Notes under the pieces: generated by a model | The model's input: the letters and a program-made list of their open reading frames with translations, nothing else | Database searches by the model: none | Told to the model about the DNA's origin: nothing | Program-made: the position numbers and the translations under genes | Part shown: positions 23,242-30,195 of the stretch, one piece after another | Position numbering within the stretch: position 1 is the first letter of the stretch | Layout of the letters: the number at the start of each line of letters is the position of its first letter | Source: UBA5738 sp049641805 | GTDB lineage: Bacteria; Patescibacteriota; Minisyncoccia; Minisyncoccales; UBA5738 | NCBI GenBank assembly: GCA_049641805.1 | Contig: JBARNX010000059.1 | Location: 1-34,143, forward strand | Direction of reading: 5' to 3' | Length of the DNA: 34,143 nucleotides

Positions 23242-23401
23242 AATTTTATATTTTCCATTCGAGTCCGCAATCGGGATATTAACCCTGATTTTGCGGCCAA
23301 AAGGGGCACCCCTTGCAAAAGTACTTGCGAATTGCCTAAGGAATCCTCTTGGCACGCCCCGGAGCGAAGCCCCGAGGTATTGCGCTCAATTAAAAAACGC
23401 A
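23242..23401 (-). repeat. Dispersed structured repeat, copy 2
   Basis: 23242-23316 matches 3221-3295, in the same orientation, with scattered changes mostly keeping the hairpin (GTCCGCAATCGGG against CCCTGATTTTGCGG). Sequence after an insertion of about 70 bp (TTGCGCTCAATTAAAAAACG) matches the end of copy 1 (TTGCACTCAATAAAATGC). A further hairpin, ATTGCG/CGCAAT, sits at the end. It lies upstream of pilB as copy 1 lies upstream of ftsI. Confidence 0.65.
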
Positions 23402-23415
23402 ATGACGCGGATTAA

Positions 23416-23449
23416 GCAAAACCTGCCATCGCATAAAACTATGGCAGGT
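23416..23449 (-). terminator. Terminator of the tRNA operon
   Basis: Perfect 9-bp arms ACCTGCCAT and ATGGCAGGT enclose an 11-nt loop. On the minus strand TTTTGC follows directly. It lies 5 bp after tRNA-Asp. Confidence 0.75.
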
Positions 23450-23454
23450 GAATG

Positions 23455-23529
23455 CGGGCCAGACGGGATTTGAACCCGTAATCTCCTCCGTGACAGGGAG
23501 GCGTGATAACCAGGTTACACTACTAGCCC
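23455..23529 (-). tRNA. tRNA-Asp (GTC)
   Basis: Acceptor GGGCTAG/CTGGCCC has discriminator G. Anticodon stem CCTCC/GGAGG encloses loop CTGTCAC with anticodon GTC. The T arm is ACGGG-TTCAAAT-CCCGT. The length is 75 nt and CCA is not encoded. It is the last of three tRNAs. Confidence 0.95.
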
Positions 23530-23628
23530 ATTTGATAACAATCTATTCTTTACCATGAATCGCAAATATATTCAACAAAAATATAATTCCCGCCAAACGG
23601 GAAAACCCACGGATAACTTTCGCTTTTG

Positions 23629-23700
23629 TGCCGACGGCTGGATTCGAACCAGCGACCTCGGCCTTATGAAGACCTCGCTCTGCCACTGAGCTACGCCGGC
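23629..23700 (-). tRNA. tRNA-Met (CAT), elongator-like
   Basis: Acceptor GCCGGCG/CGTCGGC has discriminator A. The D arm GCTC-AGTGGCA-GAGC is standard, the T arm is GCTGG-TTCGAAT-CCAGC, and the anticodon loop TTCATAA gives CAT. The first pair of the anticodon stem is mismatched (A-G). An isoleucine tRNA with modified CAT (lysidine) cannot be excluded. Confidence 0.85.
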
Positions 23701-23723
23701 TTCAATTTATTCAGAGATGTTTG

Positions 23724-23794
23724 TCGCGGGGCCTGGAATTGCACCAGGGCCTCCAGCTTATGAGACTGGTGAGATACTACTTCTCTACCCCGCA
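23724..23794 (-). tRNA. tRNA-fMet (CAT), initiator-like with unusual D and T loops
   Basis: Acceptor TGCGGGG/CCCCGCG has a T-G first pair in place of a Watson-Crick pair, as expected of an initiator. Anticodon stem CCAGT/GCTGG encloses loop CTCATAA with anticodon CAT. The D loop AGTAGTA lacks the GG pair and the T loop TGCAATT has G in place of T55. The run of three G-C pairs usual in initiator anticodon stems is not complete. The gene is first in the tRNA operon. Confidence 0.78.
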
Positions 23795-23833
23795 ATATCG
23801 GCGCACAAAAAAACAAACTGCCAATACCAGTTG

Positions 23834-23862
23834 ATTTTACCTTAAATTCTGTTTTCGGTCAA
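23834..23862 (-). promoter_or_regulatory. Promoter of the tRNA operon
   Basis: On the minus strand, TTGACC (23857-23862) and TAAAAT (23834-23839) are 17 bp apart, about 40 bp before the first tRNA. It is among the best promoter matches in the window. Confidence 0.75.
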
Positions 23863-23891
23863 CTGCCCTAATATTCTAAAAAACGCGGGCG

Positions 23892-24413
23892 CTATTTGTC
23901 CCTAAACGCCGCCATATCTTTCAGAACCTGCTCAAACGCAAGGAACGCGGCTTTGGCCGTCGGATAATCCAGCTTGATGTTTTTGTCGGCAACAATCTTT
24001 CGATAAAGCCCGTCGGCTTCTTTTGCCGCGTCGATATCGAAAAATCTTTCGGGATCGGCGTTTTCCAATTTTTCGGCTAAATTGGCGCCCGCGAAAGCCG
24101 CCCGACTCATAACATCGTTCACCAGAAGATCGGCTTCAATAATTGCCAATTTTAATTCATCTTCGTTTTTTGTTATAAGCCGCTTTTTTATCTTGATCCA
24201 ATCGTGATCGATGAGCCGCGAAGTATAGGCGCGATAAGTGAAGAATTCCACCAAATCAATAACGAAAAGCCGCCTTAAATAAATCGTAGTCGTCCAAACA
24301 TAAACCATGAACGCGAGCACGCCCATATTGAAAAGGATAAAAAAAATCTTGGCGACCAAAAGCCATCCGGTCACGGGAGGGAATAAAACTGTTTCCAAGT
24401 CGTTAAAAACCAT
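23892..24413 (-). CDS. Uncharacterised single-span membrane protein
   Basis: This 173-residue protein is not recognised. One strong membrane span is visible at about residues 18-45 (LLVAKIFFILFNMGVLAFMVYVW). An amphipathic, charged C-terminal half follows (KRLITKNEDELKLAIIEADL, then DIDAAKEADGLYRKIVADKN), helical in character. The positive-inside rule suggests that the large C-terminal domain is cytoplasmic. It starts about 70 bp after gatA, past an 11-bp-arm palindrome at 24430-24452, so read-through from gatA is possible. It ends 30 bp before the tRNA promoter. No catalytic motif is seen and no function is proposed. Confidence 0.75.
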   Translation of the reverse strand: MVFNDLETVLFPPVTGWLLVAKIFFILFNMGVLAFMVYVWTTTIYLRRLFVIDLVEFFTYRAYTSRLIDHDWIKIKKRLITKNEDELKLAIIEADLLVNDVMSRAAFAGANLAEKLENADPERFFDIDAAKEADGLYRKIVADKNIKLDYPTAKAAFLAFEQVLKDMAAFRDK

Positions 24414-24429
24414 CTTTGATTAAAAATCT

Positions 24430-24452
24430 AAAAATCAAAATTTTTGATTTTT
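24430..24452. repeat. AT palindrome in the gatA/membrane-protein gap
   Basis: Perfect 11-bp arms AAAAATCAAAA and TTTTGATTTTT flank one T. It could act as a weak terminator on the minus strand, or as a short member of the AT-rich palindrome family. Confidence 0.5.
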
Positions 24453-24480
24453 AAAATTTAAATTATTGCTACTGCGCGAA

Positions 24481-25905
24481 TCATACGGGCTGAAACATCA
24501 ATTTACCTATTTCAAATATCGTTGGTTCATCAAAGTGTTTGCCGATGATCTGCAAGCCCGCCGGCAAATCGCCAATCCGGCCGCACGGAATCGCCAGCGA
24601 AGGCACCCCGGCCAAATTTATCGAAATAGTAAAGATATCCTGCAAATACATTGTCAGCGGATCGTTAATGTTTTCACCGATCTTAAACGGCAATGTGGGC
24701 GATACCGGCGCCACAATCGCGTCAACTTCCAAAAACGCTTTGTCAAAATCTTGCTTTATAAGCGTCCTTACTTTTTGCGCGCGCACATAGTAAGCATCGT
24801 AATAACCCGCCGATAGAACATAAGTTCCCAGCATTACGCGACGGCGCACTTCCGGCCCGAACCCCTGTCCGCGGCTCTCCAGATAAATATCATTGATGTT
24901 TTTGGCTTTTTGCGCCGAATGGCCATAGCGGATACCATCGAATTTCGCCAAATTGGCGCTGGCTTCCGAAGTCGCGATAATATAATAGCAAGCCAGGGCG
25001 TATTCGGCGTGCGGCAAACTGATTTCGACAACCTCGTTGCCAAGCTTTTGATATTCGTCCAATTTTGCCCGGATTGCCGCTTCAATCTGCGGATCAATGC
25101 CTTTAATAAAATATTCCTTGGGAACGCCCACTCGGTATTTTTGTTTTTTCTCCGGCTTTAACTGAAAATCAACTGCCGTGCCATCCATCGGATCCGCGCC
25201 GCGAATCGCCTCAAAAACAGTTTGGATGTCTTCGACATTTTTAGCCAAAGGCCCGATCTGGTCAAGCGACGACGCGTAGGCCGCGCAGCCATAACGCGAC
25301 ACCGCGCCATAAGTGGGTTTCAAACCCGCCACGCCGCAAAAACACGCGGGCTGGCGAATGGAACCGCCGGTATCCGAACCCAGCGCCGCCACGCATTGGC
25401 GAGCCGCCACCGCGGCCGCCGAACCGCCCGACGAACCTCCGGGGACGCGTTCCAAATCGCGCGGATTGCGCGTCGCGCCAAAAGCTGAAGTTTCCGTGGA
25501 ACTGCCCATGGCAAACTCATCCATATTGGTCTTGCCTAAAATCACCGCACCCTGTTCTTTCAATTTCTTAATGACCGCAGCATCATACGGCGCGATATAA
25601 TTTTCTAAAATTTTCGATCCCGAAGTGCACTGCAAACCGTCAACCATTATATTGTCTTTGATCGCCATCGGAATTCCGGCAAGCATCGGCAAATTATTGC
25701 CATCCTTTATTTTTTGATCGATTATGCTCGCTTGTGCCAGCGCGTATTCCCGCGCGATATTCAAAAACGCGAAAAGCCCCTCATTGGCCTTCTCGGCCCG
25801 GGACAAATGCGCGTCCGCCAATTCGCCCGCGGAAAAATTTTTGGCGGCCAACCCTTCGTGCGCTTCTTTGATGGTTAAATCGGTTAACTCTTTTGTTGAT
25901 TCCAT
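24481..25905 (-). CDS. gatA: Aspartyl/glutamyl-tRNA amidotransferase subunit A
   Basis: GatA is the glutaminase subunit of GatCAB, which converts Glu-tRNA(Gln) or Asp-tRNA(Asn) to Gln- or Asn-tRNA. The 474-residue protein carries the amidase signature with its Ser-cisSer-Lys triad: K83 (IPMAIKDN), S158 in VPGGSSGGSAAA, and nucleophile S182 in SDTGGSIRQPA. These are offset by +4 from the known S. aureus residues. It follows gatC closely and gatB is not in the window. Presence of gatCA implies indirect Gln or Asn charging. Length is normal and no motif is missing. Confidence 0.97.
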   Translation of the reverse strand: MESTKELTDLTIKEAHEGLAAKNFSAGELADAHLSRAEKANEGLFAFLNIAREYALAQASIIDQKIKDGNNLPMLAGIPMAIKDNIMVDGLQCTSGSKILENYIAPYDAAVIKKLKEQGAVILGKTNMDEFAMGSSTETSAFGATRNPRDLERVPGGSSGGSAAAVAARQCVAALGSDTGGSIRQPACFCGVAGLKPTYGAVSRYGCAAYASSLDQIGPLAKNVEDIQTVFEAIRGADPMDGTAVDFQLKPEKKQKYRVGVPKEYFIKGIDPQIEAAIRAKLDEYQKLGNEVVEISLPHAEYALACYYIIATSEASANLAKFDGIRYGHSAQKAKNINDIYLESRGQGFGPEVRRRVMLGTYVLSAGYYDAYYVRAQKVRTLIKQDFDKAFLEVDAIVAPVSPTLPFKIGENINDPLTMYLQDIFTISINLAGVPSLAIPCGRIGDLPAGLQIIGKHFDEPTIFEIGKLMFQPV

Positions 25906-25924
25906 GATATTTCCATTATACGAG

Positions 25925-26227
25925 CTAATCAGCTTGCGCTTCGAAAATCGACCTCACTTTCAAATATCCATCCTTGGTTTGCGGCATCTGCGACCGCAAT
26001 TTCTCCAACTCTTCCTTGGTTCTTTCGGTTTTCGCATCCGGCCGCAAAACATTGCTCACCTTGATTGAATGCGTGAACGGCGCCACGCCCTCGATATCCA
26101 CTTCCTTCAGTTTGTCGATGTAACCCAAAATACCAGAAAGATCTTTTTGGTATTTACCAATCTCCCCCTCGCTCAATCCCAGCCGCGCCAATTTGGCAAT
26201 ATGTTGTGTTTCTTCCTTTGAAAGCAT
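25925..26227 (-). CDS. gatC: Aspartyl/glutamyl-tRNA amidotransferase subunit C
   Basis: This 100-residue GatC wraps round GatA and stabilises the GatCAB complex. The N-terminal signature LSKEETQHIAKLARLGLSEG and the segment ILGYIDKLKEVDIEGVAPF are typical, followed by NVLRPDAKTERTKEELEKL. It starts only 10 bp after the hicA stop and has no promoter of its own, so it appears to be transcribed from the hicBA promoter. GatA begins 19 bp after it. Confidence 0.93.
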   Translation of the reverse strand: MLSKEETQHIAKLARLGLSEGEIGKYQKDLSGILGYIDKLKEVDIEGVAPFTHSIKVSNVLRPDAKTERTKEELEKLRSQMPQTKDGYLKVRSIFEAQAD

Positions 26228-26237
26228 TGTATTTATT

Positions 26238-26459
26238 TCATTTATTCAACAAATTTAAAAAATCCCTATCGCTCAAATTCGCTTCGCGCAGAATCATTTT
26301 TAAAAGCGACCGGTCAATCAAATGATAATCGGGAACGGTAATTGGCGGCTTTCCGGCGCATATCAAACGAATGTGGCTGCCTCTTTGTCTCGCTGGCGAA
26401 TAACCGATTTTGCCCAACGCTTTAATCAGTTCCCGGCTTGAAATTAACGGCAAGCGCAT
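26238..26459 (-). CDS. hicA: HicA-family toxin (mRNA interferase)
   Basis: This 73-residue dsRBD-fold HicA (YcfA) protein cleaves mRNA in translation. The family pattern is LISSRELIKALGKIGYSPAR, then GSHIRL with catalytic His29 and a C-terminal hydrophobic strand VPDYHLIDRSLLKMIL. It follows hicB by 3 bp, the common antitoxin-first order for this class, and lies 10 bp before gatC. An intact catalytic His suggests the toxin is active. Confidence 0.92.
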   Translation of the reverse strand: MRLPLISSRELIKALGKIGYSPARQRGSHIRLICAGKPPITVPDYHLIDRSLLKMILREANLSDRDFLNLLNK

Positions 26460-26462
26460 ATT

Positions 26463-26714
26463 TTACAAAGTTATCGTTTCCAATCGCATTTCATTCCGCG
26501 CATACGCATCCAATCTATCACGATTTTCTTTCTCTTCCAAAACCAATTCTATCGCCTCGCGGATATTGGCCATTGCTTCTTTGATGGTTTTCCCTTGCGT
26601 GTAACAACCGGAAAAAATCGGACAAACAACCACAAAAAACCCGTCCTGGCCTTTTTCCACCAATAAAGGAATTTTATTCCCCTGATATTTTTGATAGATA
26701 TTCAGCTTCTTCAT
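26463..26714 (-). CDS. hicB: HicB-family antitoxin
   Basis: The 83-residue HicB has the partial RNase-H-like fold, seen as EKGQDGFFVVVCPIFSGCYT with QGKTIKEAMANIREAIELVL, the classical HicB core. No C-terminal ribbon-helix-helix or HTH DNA-binding domain is visible in the remaining residues. Autoregulation may therefore need HicA or another factor. The promoter at 26721-26749 has its -10 seven bases from the ATG, implying a leaderless mRNA. Confidence 0.9.
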   Translation of the reverse strand: MKKLNIYQKYQGNKIPLLVEKGQDGFFVVVCPIFSGCYTQGKTIKEAMANIREAIELVLEEKENRDRLDAYARNEMRLETITL

Positions 26715-26720
26715 GCTCTA

Positions 26721-26777
26721 AATATACATTAAATCCCGCACCTTGTTAATCTTGACAAAATTAAATATTAGTTAAAT
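26721..26777 (-). promoter_or_regulatory. Box C1: hicBA promoter within a shared repeat
   Basis: On the minus strand, TTAACA (26744-26749) and TATATT (26721-26726) are 17 bp apart. The -35 lies in the near-palindrome TTGTTAATCTTGACAA (26743-26758), which also offers TTGACA on the plus strand. About 45 bp are almost identical to box C2 at 27515-27574. Confidence 0.75.
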
Positions 26778-26820
26778 AATCTAAATGGTGATAACGGGGT
26801 CTTCCACGATGGCAATAGTC

Positions 26821-26841
26821 TGATTTCCTCATTGGAAATCA
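26821..26841. repeat. Hairpin after the HEPN gene
   Basis: Perfect 8-bp arms TGATTTCC and GGAAATCA enclose a 5-nt loop, 6 bp after the HEPN stop. There is no T-run, so it may be an mRNA 3' stem rather than a terminator. Confidence 0.5.
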
Positions 26842-26846
26842 TAAAA

Positions 26847-27233
26847 TCAGTTTAAAATTTTTCCTAACTCTTTTAACGCAAAAACATAACTTGAGATGAT
26901 TTTTTCGTATAATTCATTGGCATAAGATTCGTTATAATCATGCGCCATGCGATTGCGGCTATCAATAATCTCTAGCAAAACAACCGCCAATTTCTCGTCA
27001 ATCAGCCCGCCAGCCACCGCTGAACGCACAATATCTTTTGGCAAAACAACCGGCAAACCGCGCTCTTCCAGTATCCGTTTTAAAACTTTGGACATCAATT
27101 CGGCCGACAACTCAAAACGCAAAAGTACCGTATCGCGTTTTACATCGGCCAATATTTGCCCCAAATTTATCCCTTGTTCAAGATTCAAAAGCGATTTTTG
27201 AAATCTTTTTATCGTCCTTTCTTTTAAATCCAT
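26847..27233 (-). CDS. HEPN-domain toxin (HepT-like, nucleotidyltransferase substrate-binding protein)
   Basis: This 128-residue all-helical protein of the HI0074/HepT type has the RNase motif Rx4HxY at R93-NRMA-H98-D-Y100 (SRNRMAHDY), all residues present. It pairs with the upstream minimal nucleotidyltransferase; the two genes overlap by 10 bp. In studied HEPN-MNT pairs the MNT protein attaches AMP to the tyrosine of this motif and silences the HEPN RNase. The same mechanism is inferred here. The order is antitoxin first. Strong coupling by overlap supports a genuine toxin-antitoxin module. Confidence 0.9.
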   Translation of the reverse strand: MDLKERTIKRFQKSLLNLEQGINLGQILADVKRDTVLLRFELSAELMSKVLKRILEERGLPVVLPKDIVRSAVAGGLIDEKLAVVLLEIIDSRNRMAHDYNESYANELYEKIISSYVFALKELGKILN

Positions 27234-27508
27234 ATTTTTGTTTCGTTATTTATCACATATTCGCGAAAATCGGCATCGGCCGCGTCAATATCAACCACAT
27301 CAACTTTATACGGGATCGGCGCATCATAAAATAAATCTTTAAGATCCGAAAGCGATTTTTTTGACCGGCAATCCATCTGCACCGCCAAATCAATATCGTG
27401 GAATTCATGCCCGCGCGCCGCCGACCCGAAAATGAAATATCGATTCCGTTTTTCCGGATCAAAATTGCCGATTACTTGCTTAATTTGCGCCAAATATGGA
27501 ACTGCCAT
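27224..27508 (-). CDS. Minimal nucleotidyltransferase antitoxin (MntA-like)
   Basis: From the ATG at 27508 the protein has 94 residues. It carries the DNA polymerase-beta-like motif GSAARG (28-33) and the metal-binding D38-I-D40 (HDIDLAV), with the third acidic strand as KVDVVDIDAADADF. Together these form a GSx8-DxD AMP-transferase core. The start at 27508 is preferred to an upstream in-frame codon at 27526, because that codon would lie upstream of the promoter -10 at 27515-27520. It is the first gene of the HEPN-MNT pair. The transcript would be leaderless. Confidence 0.9.
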   Translation of the reverse strand: MAVPYLAQIKQVIGNFDPEKRNRYFIFGSAARGHEFHDIDLAVQMDCRSKKSLSDLKDLFYDAPIPYKVDVVDIDAADADFREYVINNETKIWI

Positions 27509-27514
27509 AATCAA

Positions 27515-27574
27515 ACTATACCCCAAATCCCGCCCCTTGTTAATCTTGACAAAATTAAATAAGTATATTAGTTA
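27515..27574 (-). promoter_or_regulatory. Box C2: MNT-HEPN promoter within a shared repeat
   Basis: On the minus strand, TTAACA (27538-27543) and TATAGT (27515-27520) are 17 bp apart. The shared core with C1 includes AAATCCCGC and CCTTGTTAATCTTGACAAAA, followed by TTAAATA and TTAGTTA words. C1 and C2 are direct repeats bracketing the MNT-HEPN module. Confidence 0.75.
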
Positions 27575-27602
27575 TGGGACAAGGAAGACTCTTGAAATAT
27601 AC

Positions 27603-27627
27603 ACGCCCCGCTTTCGCGGGGCGTTTT
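27603..27627. terminator. Strong GC hairpin downstream of mreB
   Basis: Perfect 9-bp arms ACGCCCCGC and GCGGGGCGT have loop TTTC. The T-run (GTTTT) is on the plus strand; on the minus strand, the direction of mreB, the following bases are GTGTATATT. It probably still ends mreB transcription together with hairpin R1, but its direction is uncertain. Confidence 0.55.
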
Positions 27628-27645
27628 GATACAAATACAGTTGCC

Positions 27646-27683
27646 GAGGTCGCACCTCGGCGAGTACTCCGAGGAACGACCTC
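27646..27683. repeat. 38-bp hairpin repeat R1
   Basis: Stems GAGGTCG/CGACCTC and CCTCGG/CCGAGG with a 2x2 internal loop. Its reverse complement differs from R2 (32035-32072) at one of 38 positions. It resembles a REP-like element. Confidence 0.8.
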
Positions 27684-27706
27684 AAATACAAATGCGAATA
27701 CAAAAA

Positions 27707-28819
27707 TTACTTGGGGGGCTCTAATTCTTTGGTTTCAATCAGCACTTCGCGCAAAGTGTCCAGGTTTTCCAGCACCATGCCCGCGCCGCGGACGACGCTG
27801 GTTTTGGGGTCTTCCACGGTTTTAACCGGCATCCGCGTTTCCTTGGCGATCAGCTCGTCCAAACCGCGCAGCTGGCTGCCGCCGCCGCACAGGTAAATGC
27901 CGTTGGCCATAATATCGGAAACCAGTTCCGGCGGAGTTTCTTCAATGGCCATTTTAATTTCATTGACAATCTGGCGCACCGATTTATCGATCGCGCGGCG
28001 AATCTCGTCTTCGGAAATTACGATCTCTTCGGGCAAACCGGTCACCAAGTTGCGGCCGCGCATTTTAAAATCGCGTTTAACGGGTTTTTCTTTTTTCGCC
28101 GCCGCGGATACGGTCTTGCCCGCGGCACTATCCGAAGAATAGGCCAGACCAATACCTATTTTAATGTTCTCGGCCATCCGTTCGCCGATAAGTAATTTAT
28201 ATTCGTCCTGAACGAATTGCATTATATCTTCGCAAAGCTTGTCGCCGGCAATCCGCAAACTCTTTCCCAATACGATGCCGCCCAATGAAATTACCGCGAT
28301 CTCAGTGGTGCCGCCGCCCAAATCAACCACAAAGCTTCCCTGCGCTTCCTGTATCGGCAAGCGAATACCGATTGCCGAAGCCATTGGTTCTTCAATCAAA
28401 TAAACTTCGCGCGCGCCCGCGGAACGGCCGGCGTCAATCACGGCTTTCTTCTCCACTTCCGTCACCCCGACCGGCACGCCCACGATCACCCGCGGCCTCA
28501 TATTGAAAATCAGTCGCCGTTTGCGCGCTTTTTCAATAAAATAACGGAACATTTGTTCGGTAACTTCAAAATCCGAAATCACGCCGTGGCGCATAGGCCT
28601 GACCGCCGTAATATGAGACGGCGTGCGGCCCACCATTTTTTTGGCTTCTTCGCCCACTGCCAAAATCTGGCCGGTTTTCTGATTGACCGCCACCACCGAC
28701 GGCTCAAACATCACAATCCCCCTTCCTTGGACATAGACCACGCAATTGGCTGTGCCCAGATCAATGGCCATATCTTCGGAGAATAACTTGGTAAATTTAT
28801 CCCAAAATTTCATCTTCAT
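27707..28819 (-). CDS. mreB: Rod shape-determining actin homologue MreB
   Basis: This 370-residue actin-fold ATPase guides lateral cell-wall synthesis. Nucleotide-site motifs are phosphate 1 MAIDLGTANCVVYV, phosphate 2 SFVVDLGGGTTEIAVI, the EEPMASAIG connector and adenosine loop GIYLCGGGSQLRG. A Lys/Ala-rich insertion (DSAAGKTVSAAAKKEKPVKR) in the C-terminal half accounts for the extra length over the usual 335-345. An N-terminal amphipathic start (KMKFWDKFTKLF) may bind membrane. It ends the frr-rseP-proS-mreB string, 4 bp after proS. No mreC, mreD or rodA adjoins, which is unusual. Confidence 0.97.
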   Translation of the reverse strand: MKMKFWDKFTKLFSEDMAIDLGTANCVVYVQGRGIVMFEPSVVAVNQKTGQILAVGEEAKKMVGRTPSHITAVRPMRHGVISDFEVTEQMFRYFIEKARKRRLIFNMRPRVIVGVPVGVTEVEKKAVIDAGRSAGAREVYLIEEPMASAIGIRLPIQEAQGSFVVDLGGGTTEIAVISLGGIVLGKSLRIAGDKLCEDIMQFVQDEYKLLIGERMAENIKIGIGLAYSSDSAAGKTVSAAAKKEKPVKRDFKMRGRNLVTGLPEEIVISEDEIRRAIDKSVRQIVNEIKMAIEETPPELVSDIMANGIYLCGGGSQLRGLDELIAKETRMPVKTVEDPKTSVVRGAGMVLENLDTLREVLIETKELEPPK

Positions 28820-28823
28820 TTTT

Positions 28824-30074
28824 CTAAAATTTATAGTCCGCGATCTCGTCCAAACCGATCAATTTAATTTCCAATTCGCCGCGCTTTTTTAATTCAATGC
28901 TGTTTTTTTCCAGCGTTTTCGCGCCAACCACGATCCGGTTGGGTATGCCCAAAAGGTCGCTGTCTTTGAATTTTTCCCCGGCGGATTTGCCTGCCCGGTC
29001 ATCGTATAGTACTTCGATTTCATTTTTTTGTAAATCCTGGCAAATTTTTTGGCTGGTTTCTTTTATCCGGCGGTTGACCTCTTCGTCTTTTGATTCCAAC
29101 TCGATCAGGTGAGCGGTAAATGGCGCAATTGCCGCTGGCCAAACGATTCCCGCGTCGTCGCGGCAAATTTCGGCAACCGTGCCCATCACGCGCGTCAAAC
29201 CAATGCCATAGCAACACATCAGAACCGGCAATTTGCATCCATTGATGCCGGTCGCTTCAAAACCGAACGCGGCGCTGAATTTTGTCCCCAGCTTGAAGAT
29301 GTTTCCAACCTCGATCGCCTTTTTCTCGCTGAATTTCTCGCCGCCGCATTCCGGACATTTTGGATATTCGGATTTTATTTCGCGATTGATCGCGATCCCG
29401 CAATTATCGCAAAGATAGATTAAATCCTCGCCCGCTTCCGTGGCGGTTTGGAATTCGTGGGAAAACTTGGAAAAAGTTCCGCCGCTCGACAGAGTCAGAT
29501 AAGTATCCTGGACTATGCCCGTTTGCTTGAAGATCGAAAAATACGCTTCTTTTACCCGTTCATAATATTCGTCCAAATTTTTCTGGTCGATGTGGAAAGA
29601 ATAAAGATCTTTCATCAGAAATTCCCGGCCGCGCAGCAATCCCGACTTAGCGCGCAATTCATTGCGGAATTTGGTTTGAATCTGGTAAACGGCAAAAGGG
29701 AAATCTTTGTAGGAAAAAGCGAATTTCTTTGCCAAAGGAGTAACCACTTCTTCAAGCGTGGCCGCCAACCCGTATTCTTCCCCTCCGGCGCCTTTGAGTT
29801 TGAAAAGGTCGTAATTCCAGCGGCCGGTGGTTTCCCAATTATTTTTGGGTACCAATGCCGGCATAACCACGCGCTGGGCGCCCAGACCGTCCATCGCGGC
29901 GGCAATGATCTTTTCGATTTTTTGAAGCGTCCGCAAACCCAGCGGCAGAATCGTGTAAACCCCGGCCGCGGTTTTATCGATAAAACCGGCGCGCAATAAC
30001 AATCGCGTCCCCGCACTGGTCTCATCGGCGGAAACTTCTTTCTGGGTTTTAGTGAAAAGTTGAGACTGACGCAT
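28824..30074 (-). CDS. proS: Prolyl-tRNA synthetase, compact form without full editing insertion
   Basis: This class II synthetase of 416 residues has motif 2 TKFRNELRAKSGLLRGREF with MKDLYSFH, and motif 3 CYGIGLTRVMGT. The C-terminal anticodon domain starts near VLYDDRAGKSAGEKFKDSD. Bacterial ProS of the E. coli type is about 570 residues because of an editing insertion (INS). Here that region is replaced by a short zinc-ribbon-like stretch with CDNCG and CPECGGEKF. The lack of INS suggests no alanine proofreading within the protein. It follows rseP through the palindrome at 30078-30193, keeping the common rseP-proS order. Confidence 0.95.
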   Translation of the reverse strand: MRQSQLFTKTQKEVSADETSAGTRLLLRAGFIDKTAAGVYTILPLGLRTLQKIEKIIAAAMDGLGAQRVVMPALVPKNNWETTGRWNYDLFKLKGAGGEEYGLAATLEEVVTPLAKKFAFSYKDFPFAVYQIQTKFRNELRAKSGLLRGREFLMKDLYSFHIDQKNLDEYYERVKEAYFSIFKQTGIVQDTYLTLSSGGTFSKFSHEFQTATEAGEDLIYLCDNCGIAINREIKSEYPKCPECGGEKFSEKKAIEVGNIFKLGTKFSAAFGFEATGINGCKLPVLMCCYGIGLTRVMGTVAEICRDDAGIVWPAAIAPFTAHLIELESKDEEVNRRIKETSQKICQDLQKNEIEVLYDDRAGKSAGEKFKDSDLLGIPNRIVVGAKTLEKNSIELKKRGELEIKLIGLDEIADYKF

Positions 30075-30077
30075 AGC

Positions 30078-30193
30078 AGATGTAAAATTGAAAAATCAAA
30101 ATGGAAAATGACAATGTAAAAATGTAAAGTGTCGAATAACCGACATTTTAACATTTTAAACTGTCATTTTAATTTTTGATTTTTACATTTTCA
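30078..30193. repeat. AT-rich intergenic palindrome, copy C (rseP-proS)
   Basis: The left arm (AAATTGAAAAATCAAAATGG, AATGACAATGTAAAAATG) faces ACATTTTAACATTTT, AACTGTCATTTTAA and TTTTTACATTTTCAATTT, around GTGTCGAATAACCGACA. It lies directly upstream of the proS start. Confidence 0.65.
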
Positions 30194-30195
30194 AT

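Noticed and set aside
23455..23794. Clustered palindromes and tRNAs considered as an attachment site
   Set aside because: No duplicated tRNA 3' end and no integrase gene were found.
27560..27627. Small RNA on the plus strand from TTGACA at 27547 to the hairpin at 27603
   Set aside because: No convincing -10 lies at the right spacing, and the transcript would be only about 50 nt.
29448..29999. A 183-codon plus-strand frame inside proS
   Set aside because: It is antisense to conserved class II synthetase motifs and has no recognisable domain.
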